Origin: Nonlabens arenilitoris
GTDB taxonomy: Bacteria > Bacteroidota > Bacteroidia > Flavobacteriales > Flavobacteriaceae
Direction of reading: 5' to 3'
Assembly: GCF_002954765.1 (NCBI RefSeq)
Contig: NZ_MTPW01000001.1
Coordinates: 819,501 to 883,500 of the forward strand
DNA: 64,000 bases
Shown here: in pieces, positions 25,781 to 34,300 of the stretch
Numbering within the stretch: the stretch's first letter is position 1
How the letters are laid out: each line of letters opens with the position of its first letter
Position numbers and translations under genes: made by a program
Notes under the pieces: generated by a model
What the model saw: only the letters and a program-made list of their open reading frames with translations
Database searches by the model: none
What the model was told of the DNA's origin: nothing

Positions 25781-26916
25781 TGTTTTTAGTACTAGTCATA
25801 TCATTAGGATATTTATTTGTAGTTCTAGGACTCGTTTTAGAAGGCTTTACTTATAAGGCAAGACCTCATAGAGCTAGTAAACCTAGTGTGAGTAGCGATT
25901 TTGGCTTTAGTGTCATTATCAATTATAGAAATGAGGCTCAAAATCTACCAGCCCTTTTACAAAGCATAACTAATCTTAATTATGATGATGCAAAAACAGA
26001 ATTCATTTTTATTAATGATGACTCTACTGATAGCAGTTTAAACATACTCGAATCGTTCAAATCTGTTCATGACACAATCTCGATGCACCTTATCAATCGT
26101 CAAGTAAAAAGTGCAAGCGCTAAAAAAGATGGCATTACCCAAGCTCTAGAAATTGCAAAACATGAACACATTATTTGTACAGATGCAGATGTTATTCTAC
26201 CTCAACGATGGTTAATGGCTTATGAAAAACATTATCAACTATTGCCAGATCTTCACTTTATTGCTGGTCCTATAGAAATGATTCATTCAAATGATGTTTT
26301 ATCTCAACTGCAACACAGTGAGATGGTTGCCTTACAAATGACAACCATAGGTGGTTTTTCAATAAGACAACCTTTTATGTGTAATGGTGCTAACATGTCG
26401 TTTACAAAAACCGCTTTTAAAGAGGTAAATGGTTATAAAGGTAATGATCACATATCTAGTGGTGATGACATTTTTTTACTAGAAAAACTGGCTGCAGAAG
26501 ATGTTTTAAAATGTTCTTATTTAAAATCACAAGATGCTGTCGTAAAGACATTACCTAAATCTAGTTGGAAAGAAATGATCCATCAACGGGTACGATGGTC
26601 CCAAAAAGGAAAATCAACAAAGAGCACCTTAAATAAATTAGTGAGTTTTCAAGTTTTAATGATGAACTTACTTTTTATACTTACACCATTTTTATGGTTT
26701 TTAAGCAGGCTAAATAACGTTCAATTTTATTCAGTTTTAATCATTAAAATTGTTGTGGACGTCATTGTCATATTTATAGGGAATAGGTTATTTAGTAATA
26801 AAAAGTGGCCTATATACTTATTGCCACAGCTAGTCATCTATCCCATTGTAGTGATCTCGATTGCGCTTAAAAGTCTTAGTAAACCTAGTTGGAAAGACCG
26901 TCAGGTTGAACTGTAG
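25777..26916 (+). CDS. Membrane glycosyltransferase family 2
   Basis: 379 residues. An N-terminal membrane segment precedes a GT2 domain: FSVIINYRNEAQNLPALLQS, FIFINDDSTDSSLNIL, HIICTDADVILPQRW (DxD), GANMSFTKTAFKEVNGYKG, GDDIFLLEKL and the QxxRW-type HQRVRWSQKGKS. Two or three C-terminal helices follow. Processive or lipid-linked sugar transfer at the inner membrane is likely. Translationally coupled to the upstream flippase-like gene. Its 3' end overlaps the convergent lipoprotein gene by 32 bases. Confidence 0.87.
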   Translation: MMFLVLVISLGYLFVVLGLVLEGFTYKARPHRASKPSVSSDFGFSVIINYRNEAQNLPALLQSITNLNYDDAKTEFIFINDDSTDSSLNILESFKSVHDTISMHLINRQVKSASAKKDGITQALEIAKHEHIICTDADVILPQRWLMAYEKHYQLLPDLHFIAGPIEMIHSNDVLSQLQHSEMVALQMTTIGGFSIRQPFMCNGANMSFTKTAFKEVNGYKGNDHISSGDDIFLLEKLAAEDVLKCSYLKSQDAVVKTLPKSSWKEMIHQRVRWSQKGKSTKSTLNKLVSFQVLMMNLLFILTPFLWFLSRLNNVQFYSVLIIKIVVDVIVIFIGNRLFSNKKWPIYLLPQLVIYPIVVISIALKSLSKPSWKDRQVEL

Positions 26917-27385
26917 CTGGTTTTAAAATCACTGGAAGTAAGTATGAAGAATTAACAGGTACGTTTTGTTTGTATGCAGGTTCTATTTTGCAAATGTGTT
27001 GTAGTCTCGCTCTTAATAAAGAATCGATTGTTCTTTCTCTTTCATTGACAGCTTCAGACCGCAGCCCCATATAACTAATATTACCTTTTTTATCTACTAA
27101 TAACTGAACCACCACACTATCTCGCTGGCTTATCTGAAATTGAAGATTATGATTATTTAATTTAATCGCAACTTGTTCTTGTAGTTTTTCAAAAAAACAA
27201 TTTGCGGCATTATCTAACTCTCCACAACCATCAAATAGCGGATATTTATCAGGTTGAGAAAGGTCTATTTCTTGAAATCTTTTTTGAGCAAGCTGAGAAG
27301 CTTCTTGCTTTTTTTGCTCTTCAGTTCGACACGATGCTGTTACAGCACATATCATGATTACCAGTAAGATAGTTAATCGCATCAT
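26885..27385 (-). CDS. Small lipoprotein with TonB-C-like region
   Basis: 166 residues with a lipoprotein signal (LTILLVIMICAVTASCRT). The region VQLLVDKKGNISYMGLRSEA resembles the TonB C-terminal fold found in many Bacteroidota envelope proteins, but the family call is tentative. PLFDGCGELDNAANCFFEKL has a Cys pair. It lies 21 bases after the TPR gene on the same strand, so the two are co-transcribed. Confidence 0.65.
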   Translation of the reverse strand: MMRLTILLVIMICAVTASCRTEEQKKQEASQLAQKRFQEIDLSQPDKYPLFDGCGELDNAANCFFEKLQEQVAIKLNNHNLQFQISQRDSVVVQLLVDKKGNISYMGLRSEAVNERERTIDSLLRARLQHICKIEPAYKQNVPVNSSYLLPVILKPATVQPDGLSN

Positions 27386-27406
27386 GGTTGTAAAAGTACC
27401 ATTTTT

Positions 27407-28546
27407 CTAATCGTCACCATTCATGAAAATAGCTTGCTTTAAATCTGCCAGTCGCTCTGTGGCTAGAGTTCCATATGGACTTTTCTTACCATGTATTTCT
27501 AGGTAGTTTTCATAATACGGTATGATGCTGTTTTTATCTTTAAAATATCGATCTGCGGCGATGGCGAGTTGATAATTGATCATTGCATCATCTGCTCGTT
27601 CTTTTTGTGCAGCTTTTAAGGCATAAAATGCGTTTCTTATATCTTCATTACGTGCATGAACCGCTGCAAGCTGCACATATTCTTTATCTAATAAAGGCCT
27701 TCTAATAGCAATCGCTTTTTCTATCGCTTCAATAGATTCAGTATAATTTTCAATTCTCATATAGGCCACAGACATATTGAAAAACACAGAGGCTTCTTTA
27801 TCATTATACTCTTCAACATAGACTTTATAATTTTCAATAGACTTTTCATATTGGCTCGTGCTGTAGTAAGAAAAAGCAAGCCCATTACGATTATACTCTG
27901 TATCATTACCAAGTTCAAATAACCTCTCAAATACAGGAATTGCCTTATCGTACCATTTTGAATTCATGTAAGCTTGAGCTAGATAACTATTCATTTTCAC
28001 ATCAGTAGAGTCTGCTGCGATGCCTTGCTTTGCAAATTTAATAGCCATAGAAAACTCACGCTTTTGGATCAAGTTTTTTATTAAATCTAGTCTTGCTGCA
28101 CGATAATCTTCATTTAATGACAAAGCTTTTTGATAAGCAGGTATAGCATTATCAACCTGATTTAAACCAGACCAAGCTTCTCCTAAGTAGTAATGGAAAC
28201 TGGCATTTGTAGAATCTCGTTCTATCAGTAATTTAAATACCGGTATAGCATCTACAGACTGCTGACTATTAACTAGTAATTTACCATAATCATACATAGG
28301 TTTAATTGCAGTGCTATCTATGGCAAAACCTGCCCTATAGTAAATTATCGCTTTTGCACTATTCCCCAATTGTGTATAAGCCTGCGCCAGTTTAAATTGC
28401 TGAATTGCATCAGATGGCGCATTTTGATATGCTGTTATCGCCGCTTTCCAGTTACCTGTTTGAGCTAACGCATCACCTTTATCTAATTGAGCGATAGCAA
28501 CTACCGAAATTAATAAAGAGACTATGATTAATAAATTATTCTTCAT
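27407..28546 (-). CDS. Tetratricopeptide repeat protein
   Basis: 379 residues with a signal peptide (IIVSLLISVVAIAQ), so periplasmic or exported. About eight TPR units follow, for example AIIYYRAGFAIDS, FHYYLGEAWSGLNQVDNAI, AYQKALSLNEDYRAAR, AIPVFERLFELGND and SIEAIEKAIAIRRP. A protein-protein scaffold by family knowledge; the partner is unknown. First gene of a two-gene unit with the small lipoprotein. Confidence 0.85.
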   Translation of the reverse strand: MKNNLLIIVSLLISVVAIAQLDKGDALAQTGNWKAAITAYQNAPSDAIQQFKLAQAYTQLGNSAKAIIYYRAGFAIDSTAIKPMYDYGKLLVNSQQSVDAIPVFKLLIERDSTNASFHYYLGEAWSGLNQVDNAIPAYQKALSLNEDYRAARLDLIKNLIQKREFSMAIKFAKQGIAADSTDVKMNSYLAQAYMNSKWYDKAIPVFERLFELGNDTEYNRNGLAFSYYSTSQYEKSIENYKVYVEEYNDKEASVFFNMSVAYMRIENYTESIEAIEKAIAIRRPLLDKEYVQLAAVHARNEDIRNAFYALKAAQKERADDAMINYQLAIAADRYFKDKNSIIPYYENYLEIHGKKSPYGTLATERLADLKQAIFMNGDD

Positions 28547-28597
28547 TTTCTAAAATTAGGCAAGGTTATTGAAAGAACCATAGAAATAACATGTATT

Positions 28598-29128
28598 ATG
28601 AAAAAACTAGCTTTACTTTTTACACTAGCCGTTGTATTCATTTCTTGTGAAGGTCCACAAGGTCCTCCAGGATTTGATGGACTCGATGGAACAAATATTG
28701 TGGCACAATCATTTGAAATCACTACAAACTTTACAGCACCAGATTATGAAGAATTTGTCGTATACCCCAATAATATTGAGGTATTTGATACTGATATGAC
28801 ATTAATTTACATCCTGTGGGACGAAGTTCCAGGTAATAATGGTGGCACGGTAGACGTATGGAGATTATTACCTCAAACAGTCTATACAGATTTTGGTGAA
28901 TTTCAATATAACTATGATGCAACAAATGGAGATGCAACCATCTTTTTAGACGCTCCTAGCTCATTTGACTTTAACGACTTAGCGCCAGGAGATTTAGATA
29001 ATCAAACTTTTAGAATTGTAATTCTACCAGTTGACCTTGCTCAAAATCCGCTTTTAGATATCACAGATTACGACTCGGTAATGAATCTTGCCGGTTTGAC
29101 AACTCAAGACATTATTACTATAGAATAA
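28598..29128 (+). CDS. Lipoprotein with short collagen-like repeat
   Basis: 176 residues. Lipoprotein signal LLFTLAVVFISCEG, then four G-x-y triplets (GPQGPPGFDGLDG) directly after the lipid-anchored Cys. The remainder is an acidic domain with many aromatic residues (YEEFVVYPNNIEVFD, TVDVWRLLPQT). This type of Cys-collagen-stub lipoprotein is common in Flavobacteriia and of unknown function. No further domain recognised. Confidence 0.75.
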   Translation: MKKLALLFTLAVVFISCEGPQGPPGFDGLDGTNIVAQSFEITTNFTAPDYEEFVVYPNNIEVFDTDMTLIYILWDEVPGNNGGTVDVWRLLPQTVYTDFGEFQYNYDATNGDATIFLDAPSSFDFNDLAPGDLDNQTFRIVILPVDLAQNPLLDITDYDSVMNLAGLTTQDIITIE

Positions 29129-29170
29129 AATTATCCTGCTCAGGGATTCAAATGTCATCATTTGAGGTGG

Positions 29171-29212
29171 AGAAGGCGTTATTCTTTTAGAGAGTTTCGC
29201 CTTTTCTTTTTT
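29171..29212. terminator. Bidirectional terminator
   Basis: AAGGCG pairs with CGCCTT across a 19-base loop and is followed by a long T run; it lies between the convergent collagen-like lipoprotein and HAD genes. A separate perfect dyad, TCAAATG-tcat-CATTTGA, lies at 29148-29165. Confidence 0.6.
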
Positions 29213-30014
29213 ATATAAACTTCTCAATCCATTGTGCCACACCATCTTTTTTGTGATGGTCGGTATGATAGTTTGCAACAGCTTTCACCTCATCTCTTGC
29301 ATTGTCTACCGCAACGCCGTGCCCTACACCAGCTATCATTTCTACATCATTATAATTATCACCAAAGGCAGCAACATTCTCCACTTTTACTTCCGGGAAA
29401 CATTCTTTAATTAGTAATTCCAATGCAGATTTTTTAGAAATTTCAAGAGGCGAGATTTCTGTATAGGTATTTTTAGACCTGTATAAGTGCAGTGAGGATG
29501 GTAGTTGTTCCGCTTTCGCGAAAGCGGAATCCATAGCACCACTATCGCCCATCAACATTATTTTATGAGCACCGCCTAATTGCTGAGTTTCTTTAAAGTA
29601 TGCTAAAGTTGTTTCTAGATTTTGAACTTGAGGAGTGACGCGAGTATTATTCACCTCTCGATCTGCCCAGTAATCCATTTGAGGCACAAACCACTCATCA
29701 TTTCTATACAAACTACAGTGAAGATCGTGTTCTATGGCTATACGAGCTATGTTCTCGATATCAATGTAAGGAATTGTGGTGCTATAAAGCTGTTTTTGTT
29801 GATCCAAAACTAGTGCACCATTATAACAGACAATAGGCATTTCTCTTCTTTTTAAAGCATCTTGCAAATAGTACATAGCTTGCGGCATGCGAGCAGAAAT
29901 AAGTATGACTGGCAATTTATTTGCCTTATCAAAAGCCTGTAAAGTGCGCGCTGATAAAAATCGATTGCTATCTAATAGGGTTCCGTCAATATCTGAGGCA
30001 AGAAGTTGTATCAT
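29211..30014 (-). CDS. Cof-type HAD-IIB hydrolase
   Basis: 267 residues from MIQLLASDIDGTLLDSN, the HAD motif I with both catalytic Asp. Motif II is seen in VILISARMPQ, a Lys in the SKKSALELL region is motif III, and FGDNYNDVEMIAGVGHGVAVDNA is motif IV. Cof-type HAD enzymes dephosphorylate sugar phosphates or flavin and pyridoxal cofactors. The longer in-frame start at 30065 is not preferred because it precedes the conserved motif by an unusual 17 residues. A palindrome copy encodes SAFAKA. Confidence 0.9.
   Translation of the reverse strand: MIQLLASDIDGTLLDSNRFLSARTLQAFDKANKLPVILISARMPQAMYYLQDALKRREMPIVCYNGALVLDQQKQLYSTTIPYIDIENIARIAIEHDLHCSLYRNDEWFVPQMDYWADREVNNTRVTPQVQNLETTLAYFKETQQLGGAHKIMLMGDSGAMDSAFAKAEQLPSSLHLYRSKNTYTEISPLEISKKSALELLIKECFPEVKVENVAAFGDNYNDVEMIAGVGHGVAVDNARDEVKAVANYHTDHHKKDGVAQWIEKFI
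29511..29526. repeat. GCTTTCGCGAAAGC palindrome, copy 7
   Basis: Inside the HAD hydrolase gene, read on the minus strand as S-A-F-A-K-A. Confidence 0.9.
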
Positions 30015-30095
30015 CGTATGTAGTTGAAAAACAAAGGTAAATCGTTCTATTTTAAACATGGTCAAAAAAAAATTGAAATATTTTTCAAAAAGTAC

Positions 30096-30125
30096 TTGTG
30101 TTTGTTAAAAGTAAAAGTATATTTG
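30096..30125 (+). promoter_or_regulatory. tRNA-Asp promoter
   Basis: TTG at 30096-30098, exactly 19 bases, then TATATTTG at 30118-30125: a perfect Bacteroidota promoter. The gap of 46 bases to the tRNA implies a 5' leader removed by RNase P. Confidence 0.8.
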
Positions 30126-30171
30126 CATCCGCTAACGCAGAAATGTGGAAGCGACGTTCAACAAAGAACAC

Positions 30172-30245
30172 GGTCTGGTAGTTCAGCTGGTTAGAATACA
30201 TGCCTGTCACGCATGGGGTCGCGGGTTCGAATCCCGTCCAGACCG
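30172..30245 (+). tRNA. tRNA-Asp (GUC)
   Basis: Cloverleaf with acceptor GGTCTGG/CCAGACC, discriminator G, anticodon stem CATGC/GCATG around the loop CTGTCAC, and a T arm with GGTTCGAATCC. The CCA end is not encoded. Confidence 0.97.
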
Positions 30246-30340
30246 CTTTTTTTCAACAACTGTTGGAAATAACAATTCAAGTTGTGTGTCCTCTAAAATA
30301 ATTGAGGACTTGAGAAGGTGTCAACAGACACTTTTTGAGA

Positions 30341-30368
30341 AGCTTTTCCGAATAGGAGAGGCTTTTTT
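30341..30368 (+). terminator. Terminator after tRNA-Asp
   Basis: AGCTTTTCC-gaata-GGAGAGGCT stem (with G-U pairs) followed by TTTTTTG, about 95 bases after the tRNA. The sequence between shows no other gene. Confidence 0.65.
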
Positions 30369-30511
30369 GTTTTATATATGTTTCATCCGTATAAAATCAA
30401 CATTCTTCAGACCTAATCATAATGCTAAATTTAATTTATTAACTTAAATTTTAAATATTTATCAATTAACATCATTAAATTAACCCATAATAACCATTAA
30501 ATTAAATTATT

Positions 30512-30742
30512 ATGAAGAATCCTATTCAGAAAATCTTACTGATATTACTATTTTCTATTTCTTTAACAGCTTGTAGAAATGAAGCAGAAACTGCTGAAGA
30601 AAAAGCAGAAGATCTTATCGAGAATGCTGATGAAATGAAAGTGAAAGAGGACAAAATCAAAATAGAAAATGAAGATGGCAGTGAGGCCAAAATAAAATAT
30701 GATGAAAACGGTGATGTAGAAAAAGTCAAAACCGACAACTAG
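30512..30742 (+). CDS. Small charged lipoprotein
   Basis: 76 residues: lipoprotein signal KILLILLFSISLTACR, then about 55 residues rich in Glu, Lys and Asp (AEEKAEDLIENADEMKVKED) with a repeating KIKIENEDGSEAKIKYDENG pattern that looks like a short beta-strand repeat. No known domain. It has its own terminator and no partner gene. Confidence 0.7.
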   Translation: MKNPIQKILLILLFSISLTACRNEAETAEEKAEDLIENADEMKVKEDKIKIENEDGSEAKIKYDENGDVEKVKTDN

Positions 30743-30764
30743 TAATTCTTATCACACCATTTTG

Positions 30765-30793
30765 AAAAGCAGCTATCACAGCTGCTTTTTTTT
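30765..30793 (+). terminator. Terminator after small lipoprotein
   Basis: AAAAGCAGCT-atcac-AGCTGCTTTTTTTT, a compact intrinsic terminator. Confidence 0.88.
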
Positions 30794-30832
30794 ATGAAAT
30801 AAAACCTAGTTTTACATGACCAACTAACTAGA

Positions 30833-31909
30833 TTGAAAACAAACCGCCTTTTTTTTATAGATGCCGTGCGTGCATTTGCTATAATAATGATGTTGCAAGG
30901 TCATTTTATAGACACACTACTTGCGCCAGAATACCGCGATACCGACAGCACTATATTTCAAATATGGAGTTATTTTAGAGGTATTACAGCTCCCACTTTT
31001 TTTACTATATCTGGAATAATTTTCACTTATCTGTTGATGAAATCCAAGAAAAAAGGCCAGGCACCAGAACGTATACGCAAGGGATTACTACGTGGATTAT
31101 TACTTATAGCCATAGGTTATGGTTTAAGGGCTCCGGTTTTTGAATGGATTACTGGCTCTTTTAGAACTTATTTTTTAGTAATTGATGTCTTACAATGTAT
31201 AGGTCTCTCGATTATTATAACCGTCGGTATTTACTATCTAACGTTTAAAAAATCTTTAATCTTCTCTATTCTCATGCTTATTTTAGGGATTTCTATATTT
31301 ATTATGGAACCGTGGTATAGGGAATTAGACACTACAGGTATACCATTAGTGTTTGCAAACTATTTAAGCAAGTCTAATGGATCTATCTTTACCATTTTAC
31401 CATGGCTTGGATACATGTCGATAGGAGCCTTTATTGCGTCTTTATTTTATAGATATGTAGGAAATGAGAAGTTCAAACCCATTTTAGTATCTGGCCTCAT
31501 CATTATAGGCGCATTATTGATTTATAATTCATCTCAATTTTTAATGTGGATGTATCGATGGAGCGATATAAAAATTCTAAAAGATGTAGCTTATTATAAC
31601 TACCTATTTACACGTTTAGGCAATGTGCTTATCTTACTAGGTATTTTTTATGCACTAGAACGATTTGTGAAAAACCAAATGATTTTTAAAATAGGACAAA
31701 AGACGCTATCAATTTATGTCGTTCACTTTATAATTATTTATGGAAGTCTTACTGGATTAGGATTATCGCAGCTTATCGGCAAAACTTTAAATCCATATCA
31801 AGCAGCTGTAGGCGCTATACTTTTTATTATTATAGTATGCCTAATTTCTTTATACGGCATTAAGACCAACGCTTTTATCTACAAAAAACTGAGAGGATTC
31901 ATAAAGTAG
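30833..31909 (+). CDS. Polytopic membrane acyltransferase-like protein (DUF1624/OpgC type)
   Basis: 358 residues with about ten helices. The start FFIDAVRAFAIIMMLQGHFID and FRGITAPTFFTISGIIFTYL match the heparan-alpha-glucosaminide N-acetyltransferase-like (DUF1624) and OpgC-like acyltransferase groups, which modify glycans with acyl groups at the membrane. The ORF begins with TTG; an upstream ATG runs into a stop, so TTG is preferred. It is the last chromosomal gene before the integrated element. Confidence 0.75.
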   Translation: MKTNRLFFIDAVRAFAIIMMLQGHFIDTLLAPEYRDTDSTIFQIWSYFRGITAPTFFTISGIIFTYLLMKSKKKGQAPERIRKGLLRGLLLIAIGYGLRAPVFEWITGSFRTYFLVIDVLQCIGLSIIITVGIYYLTFKKSLIFSILMLILGISIFIMEPWYRELDTTGIPLVFANYLSKSNGSIFTILPWLGYMSIGAFIASLFYRYVGNEKFKPILVSGLIIIGALLIYNSSQFLMWMYRWSDIKILKDVAYYNYLFTRLGNVLILLGIFYALERFVKNQMIFKIGQKTLSIYVVHFIIIYGSLTGLGLSQLIGKTLNPYQAAVGAILFIIIVCLISLYGIKTNAFIYKKLRGFIK

Positions 31910-31917
31910 AATCCATT

Positions 31918-31949
31918 AAAAAAGCCCTTCATTTCTGAAGAGCTTTTTA
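31918..31949. terminator. Bidirectional terminator; native end of tRNA-Leu before integration
   Basis: AAAAAGC and TTCA pair with TGAA and GCTTTTT around a short loop. It ends the acyltransferase gene. Read leftward, it abuts the tRNA-Leu 3' repeat at 31951, so it was probably the tRNA's own terminator before the island inserted. Confidence 0.7.
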
Positions 31950-31950
31950 T

Positions 31951-32002
31951 GTGCGGATGACAGGAATCGAACCTGCACGCCGTGAAGCACTAGATCCTAA
32001 GT
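31951..32002. repeat. Left attachment site (partial tRNA-Leu)
   Basis: 52 bases identical to 55099-55150. It lacks the 5' half of the tRNA, so it is an att remnant rather than a functional tRNA. Identity stops sharply at both ends. Confidence 0.95.
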
Positions 32003-32147
32003 TTCGAGCCCTATCTGATTTATTACTCATCTTTCTCATAACTAACTTTTTAACCTTATCAAATATACGATAAAACGAACAAATGATACTCACCTTGATA
32101 CGCACTATGGTAGTTAATTGAACTTCTAGTCCACTACCATTATTAGG

Positions 32148-32561
32148 TTATAATTCTATTTTCAAACTTTCGTCACCACCCTTTTTAGTAAGGTCTTGTA
32201 TCTGAATTTCATAGGAGTGGATCAATTTATCTTGCAATTCGATAGTTTTTTCAAGATGCTTAATAGTATCATTTTTATTTGGAGAATTAACTTTATCATT
32301 AATATCCCTTAGATGTAACGCTTCCATATGATAAGAAGCTGGAAACATGCCTGCCTCCATATCACTCAAAATTAATTCGTCTAGTGTAATAGTAAAATAA
32401 AAAGCTATTTTAACAAGTGTTTCTATTTTAGGAATATTCTTTCCTCGCACATAATGACTTACTACCGCTGCAGAGAGTCCAAACTCTTTAGCAAACGTAG
32501 CATGATCCCATTTTTCTTTCCTGATTAAGTAGCTGATATTGTGAGAAATAAAAATATTCAT
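32148..32561 (-). CDS. XRE-type regulator of the element
   Basis: 137 residues. Residues 8-65 form a helix-turn-helix (RKEKWDHATFAKEFGLSAAV, VSHYVRGKNIPKIETLVKI), and the C-terminus (IKHLEKTIELQDKLIHSYEI) is a predicted coiled coil. It is divergent from the small ORF at 32653 with a shared 90-bp region, the classic position of a phage or satellite master repressor. The layout parallels the chromosomal HTH at 6112. Target operators are not obvious. Confidence 0.85.
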   Translation of the reverse strand: MNIFISHNISYLIRKEKWDHATFAKEFGLSAAVVSHYVRGKNIPKIETLVKIAFYFTITLDELILSDMEAGMFPASYHMEALHLRDINDKVNSPNKNDTIKHLEKTIELQDKLIHSYEIQIQDLTKKGGDESLKIEL

Positions 32562-32592
32562 TAAATTTTTTCTATTTTAAATTAAGAAATAA

Positions 32593-32622
32593 TTGTTTTT
32601 TAAATAAATGATTGTACTTTTG
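32593..32622 (+). promoter_or_regulatory. Rightward promoter of the element
   Basis: TTG at 32593-32595, exactly 19 bases, then TACTTTTG at 32615-32622: a perfect match to the Bacteroidota consensus. It would drive the small ORF and possibly the replication genes, with the XRE protein as the likely repressor. Confidence 0.75.
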
Positions 32623-32652
32623 ACCCCAAAGGTAGTGTTAAACATTTTTAAA

Positions 32653-32850
32653 ATGGATAGATTAAACAAAAAATTGACTAGAACGCAAAAATCTTATATC
32701 GATATGTTAGAACGATACGAAAATGCTAGAGCAAAAGGTCTTAGAGGTAATTACTTCATAAAGCACACGCTAGTGCCAGAAACTGGTCAAAAGTATAGCA
32801 GTATAGATAGAGCTATAAAAAGAGGTAGAGAATTGCGAAATAAAATATAG
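32653..32850 (+). CDS. Small basic protein of the element's early region
   Basis: 65 residues from MDRLNKKLTRTQKSYIDMLE, strongly basic (RAIKRGRELRNKI at the end). A start at 32608 exists but lies within the promoter. First rightward gene after the regulator, where excisionase or Cro-like proteins sit in related elements. No HTH is recognisable, so the function is unknown. Confidence 0.6.
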   Translation: MDRLNKKLTRTQKSYIDMLERYENARAKGLRGNYFIKHTLVPETGQKYSSIDRAIKRGRELRNKI

Positions 32851-32892
32851 GCAATACTACGTATTAATTTAAATAATAAAATTATGTGAATA

Positions 32893-32981
32893 TAAAAATA
32901 AAGGTGCAGTTGTACCTGCACCTTTAATAAATAAACCACTCGCCAAAGTGGTCCATAAACCGTATACCCACCAAGGTACCA
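32893..32981 (-). ncRNA. Candidate small RNA, antisense orientation
   Basis: The minus strand has TATATTTG at 32995-32988, a good -7 box with a weak TTT -33 at 19 bases. About 80 bases later there is a strong stem, AAAGGTGCAG-gtacaa-CTGCACCTTT, followed by the T-rich ATTTTTAT. Between them is a second stem, ACCACT-ttggcg-AGTGGT. No good ORF. A transcript of about 90 nt with terminator is predicted. Confidence 0.4.
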
Positions 32982-33029
32982 GTAATGCAAATATAGTAAA
33001 ACTGGAACCGTTTTAAAACCTTTCAGTTA

Positions 33030-33278
33030 ATGCTAAATACACTTGAAACTTCAATCCTTCAAACCGCTATAGCAGCTTTAGATGCTGATGCATTATTACG
33101 CCTAAAATCTAATTTAGATAATCATGTGGCGCGTTTGAATCCTACTAAATCCATTCAACAGCTCGATCCTGTTGAAATTATTACATCACCAAAATATAGA
33201 GAACAGTTTATCACCCATATAGCAAATGGTGGTGACTGCCAAAACTTTATAGAAACTGTTTGTCAACAATGGAAATAA
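33030..33278 (+). CDS. Small protein of the element
   Basis: 82 residues (LQTAIAALDADALLRLKSNL, then KYREQFITHIANGGDCQNF), predicted helical and acidic. No recognised family. It overlaps the following 56-residue ORF by 10 bases, so the two are co-translated. It lies just upstream of the replication genes. Confidence 0.65.
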   Translation: MLNTLETSILQTAIAALDADALLRLKSNLDNHVARLNPTKSIQQLDPVEIITSPKYREQFITHIANGGDCQNFIETVCQQWK

Positions 33279-33439
33279 ATCAAACAGATATACTCAAAAA
33301 ACGAAGGGCTTCATTGATTAAGAAAGCCTCCGAATATAAACGCACCAATTTGAACATTATTGCTAACGCGCGTATAGCCGCTAAACTAGAATCAAAAAAT
33401 ACTGATGAACCTGCTAAGTCATTTCGCTTTAGTCACTAG
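33269..33439 (+). CDS. Small basic protein of the element
   Basis: 56 residues (MEINQTDILKKRRASLIKKA, ending SFRFSH), rich in Lys and Arg and predicted helical. Its ATG lies inside the last codons of the upstream gene, and the DnaD-like gene follows after 21 bases. No family recognised. The tight packing on both sides is the main evidence that it is real. Confidence 0.55.
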   Translation: MEINQTDILKKRRASLIKKASEYKRTNLNIIANARIAAKLESKNTDEPAKSFRFSH

Positions 33440-33460
33440 TCTTAACTAACTCTAGAAATA

Positions 33461-34300
33461 ATGGAAAATAAAAAAAATGGATATGATTTAAGTCGCAACT
33501 GGTTCAACTGGTGCTACGAGAATCCAGAGAAAATTAAACCTATTCATACGGCAATTTACTTTTATGCTGTTGAAATATGTAATAGATCAGGATGGAAAGA
33601 AAAGTTCGGTTTCCCAAGTCAAATGGTAATGGAATCTATAGGTATTAAAAATTGGAAGACTTACATCAAAGCCTTGAATGATTTAATTGAGTTTAAGTTT
33701 ATAAATATGATTGAAAAGAGTAAAAATCAACATACCTCTTGCATAATATCCTTAGAATCTGCTACTGTAAAAACTACCGAAGCACTTAACAAAGCACTAT
33801 CAAAGCAAAATCAAGAGCATGTTCCAAAGCAAGTCCAATGCACTGTTAGTATAAATAAACCTATAACTAAGAAAAAAGAACCAAGAGATAAAGACCTCTC
33901 GCCTTTTGATTTAATTTCTAAAGAAAAAGCCTCAGAACTGAAAACTTGGGAAAAGAATAATTGTGAGAATGTACATGACTATGATGATTTAATTGAGGCT
34001 TTTAATAATACCACAGGAATGGAAATTCTTTCGCAAAAGGACAAACTTGAATTTAATGCTGATATGTTAATCCTACGATTTAAAAACTATGCAAACGCAT
34101 GGATCAGAAATCAAAAAGGTGGCAAAGTGGTGAAATTAGAAAACACTTATGACCCAGATTACGTCTATTTCACAACGAATACCAACTCAACAGAGCAAAA
34201 GATTTCCGCAACAAAATTTGAAGCATACAGAGCTAACGAAGAGAAAGGTGGAAGAGTTTTTACAATAATATATCCTCAAAAATCACGTCATGCAAACTGA
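33461..34300 (+). CDS. DnaD-like replication initiation protein
   Basis: 279 residues. The N-terminus (SRNWFNWCYENPEKIKPIHT, WKEKFGFPSQMVMESIGIKN, TYIKALNDLIEFKFI) has the winged-helix layout of phage and plasmid replication initiators related to DnaD/RepA. The middle is a charged linker, and the C-terminus (DADMLILRFKNYANAW type) is helical. It overlaps the primase-helicase gene by 11 bases. Role by context: origin recognition or helicase loading for the element. Family assignment is tentative. Confidence 0.65.
   Translation: MENKKNGYDLSRNWFNWCYENPEKIKPIHTAIYFYAVEICNRSGWKEKFGFPSQMVMESIGIKNWKTYIKALNDLIEFKFINMIEKSKNQHTSCIISLESATVKTTEALNKALSKQNQEHVPKQVQCTVSINKPITKKKEPRDKDLSPFDLISKEKASELKTWEKNNCENVHDYDDLIEAFNNTTGMEILSQKDKLEFNADMLILRFKNYANAWIRNQKGGKVVKLENTYDPDYVYFTTNTNSTEQKISATKFEAYRANEEKGGRVFTIIYPQKSRHAN

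Noticed and set aside
31951..32002. A tRNA-like sequence at the left end of the island
   Set aside because: It lacks the whole 5' half (acceptor strand, D arm, anticodon stem). It is an attachment-site remnant, not a tRNA gene.
32787..32990. A 67-residue minus-strand ORF
   Set aside because: It overlaps the 32653 gene and covers two strong hairpins; better explained as a small RNA region.
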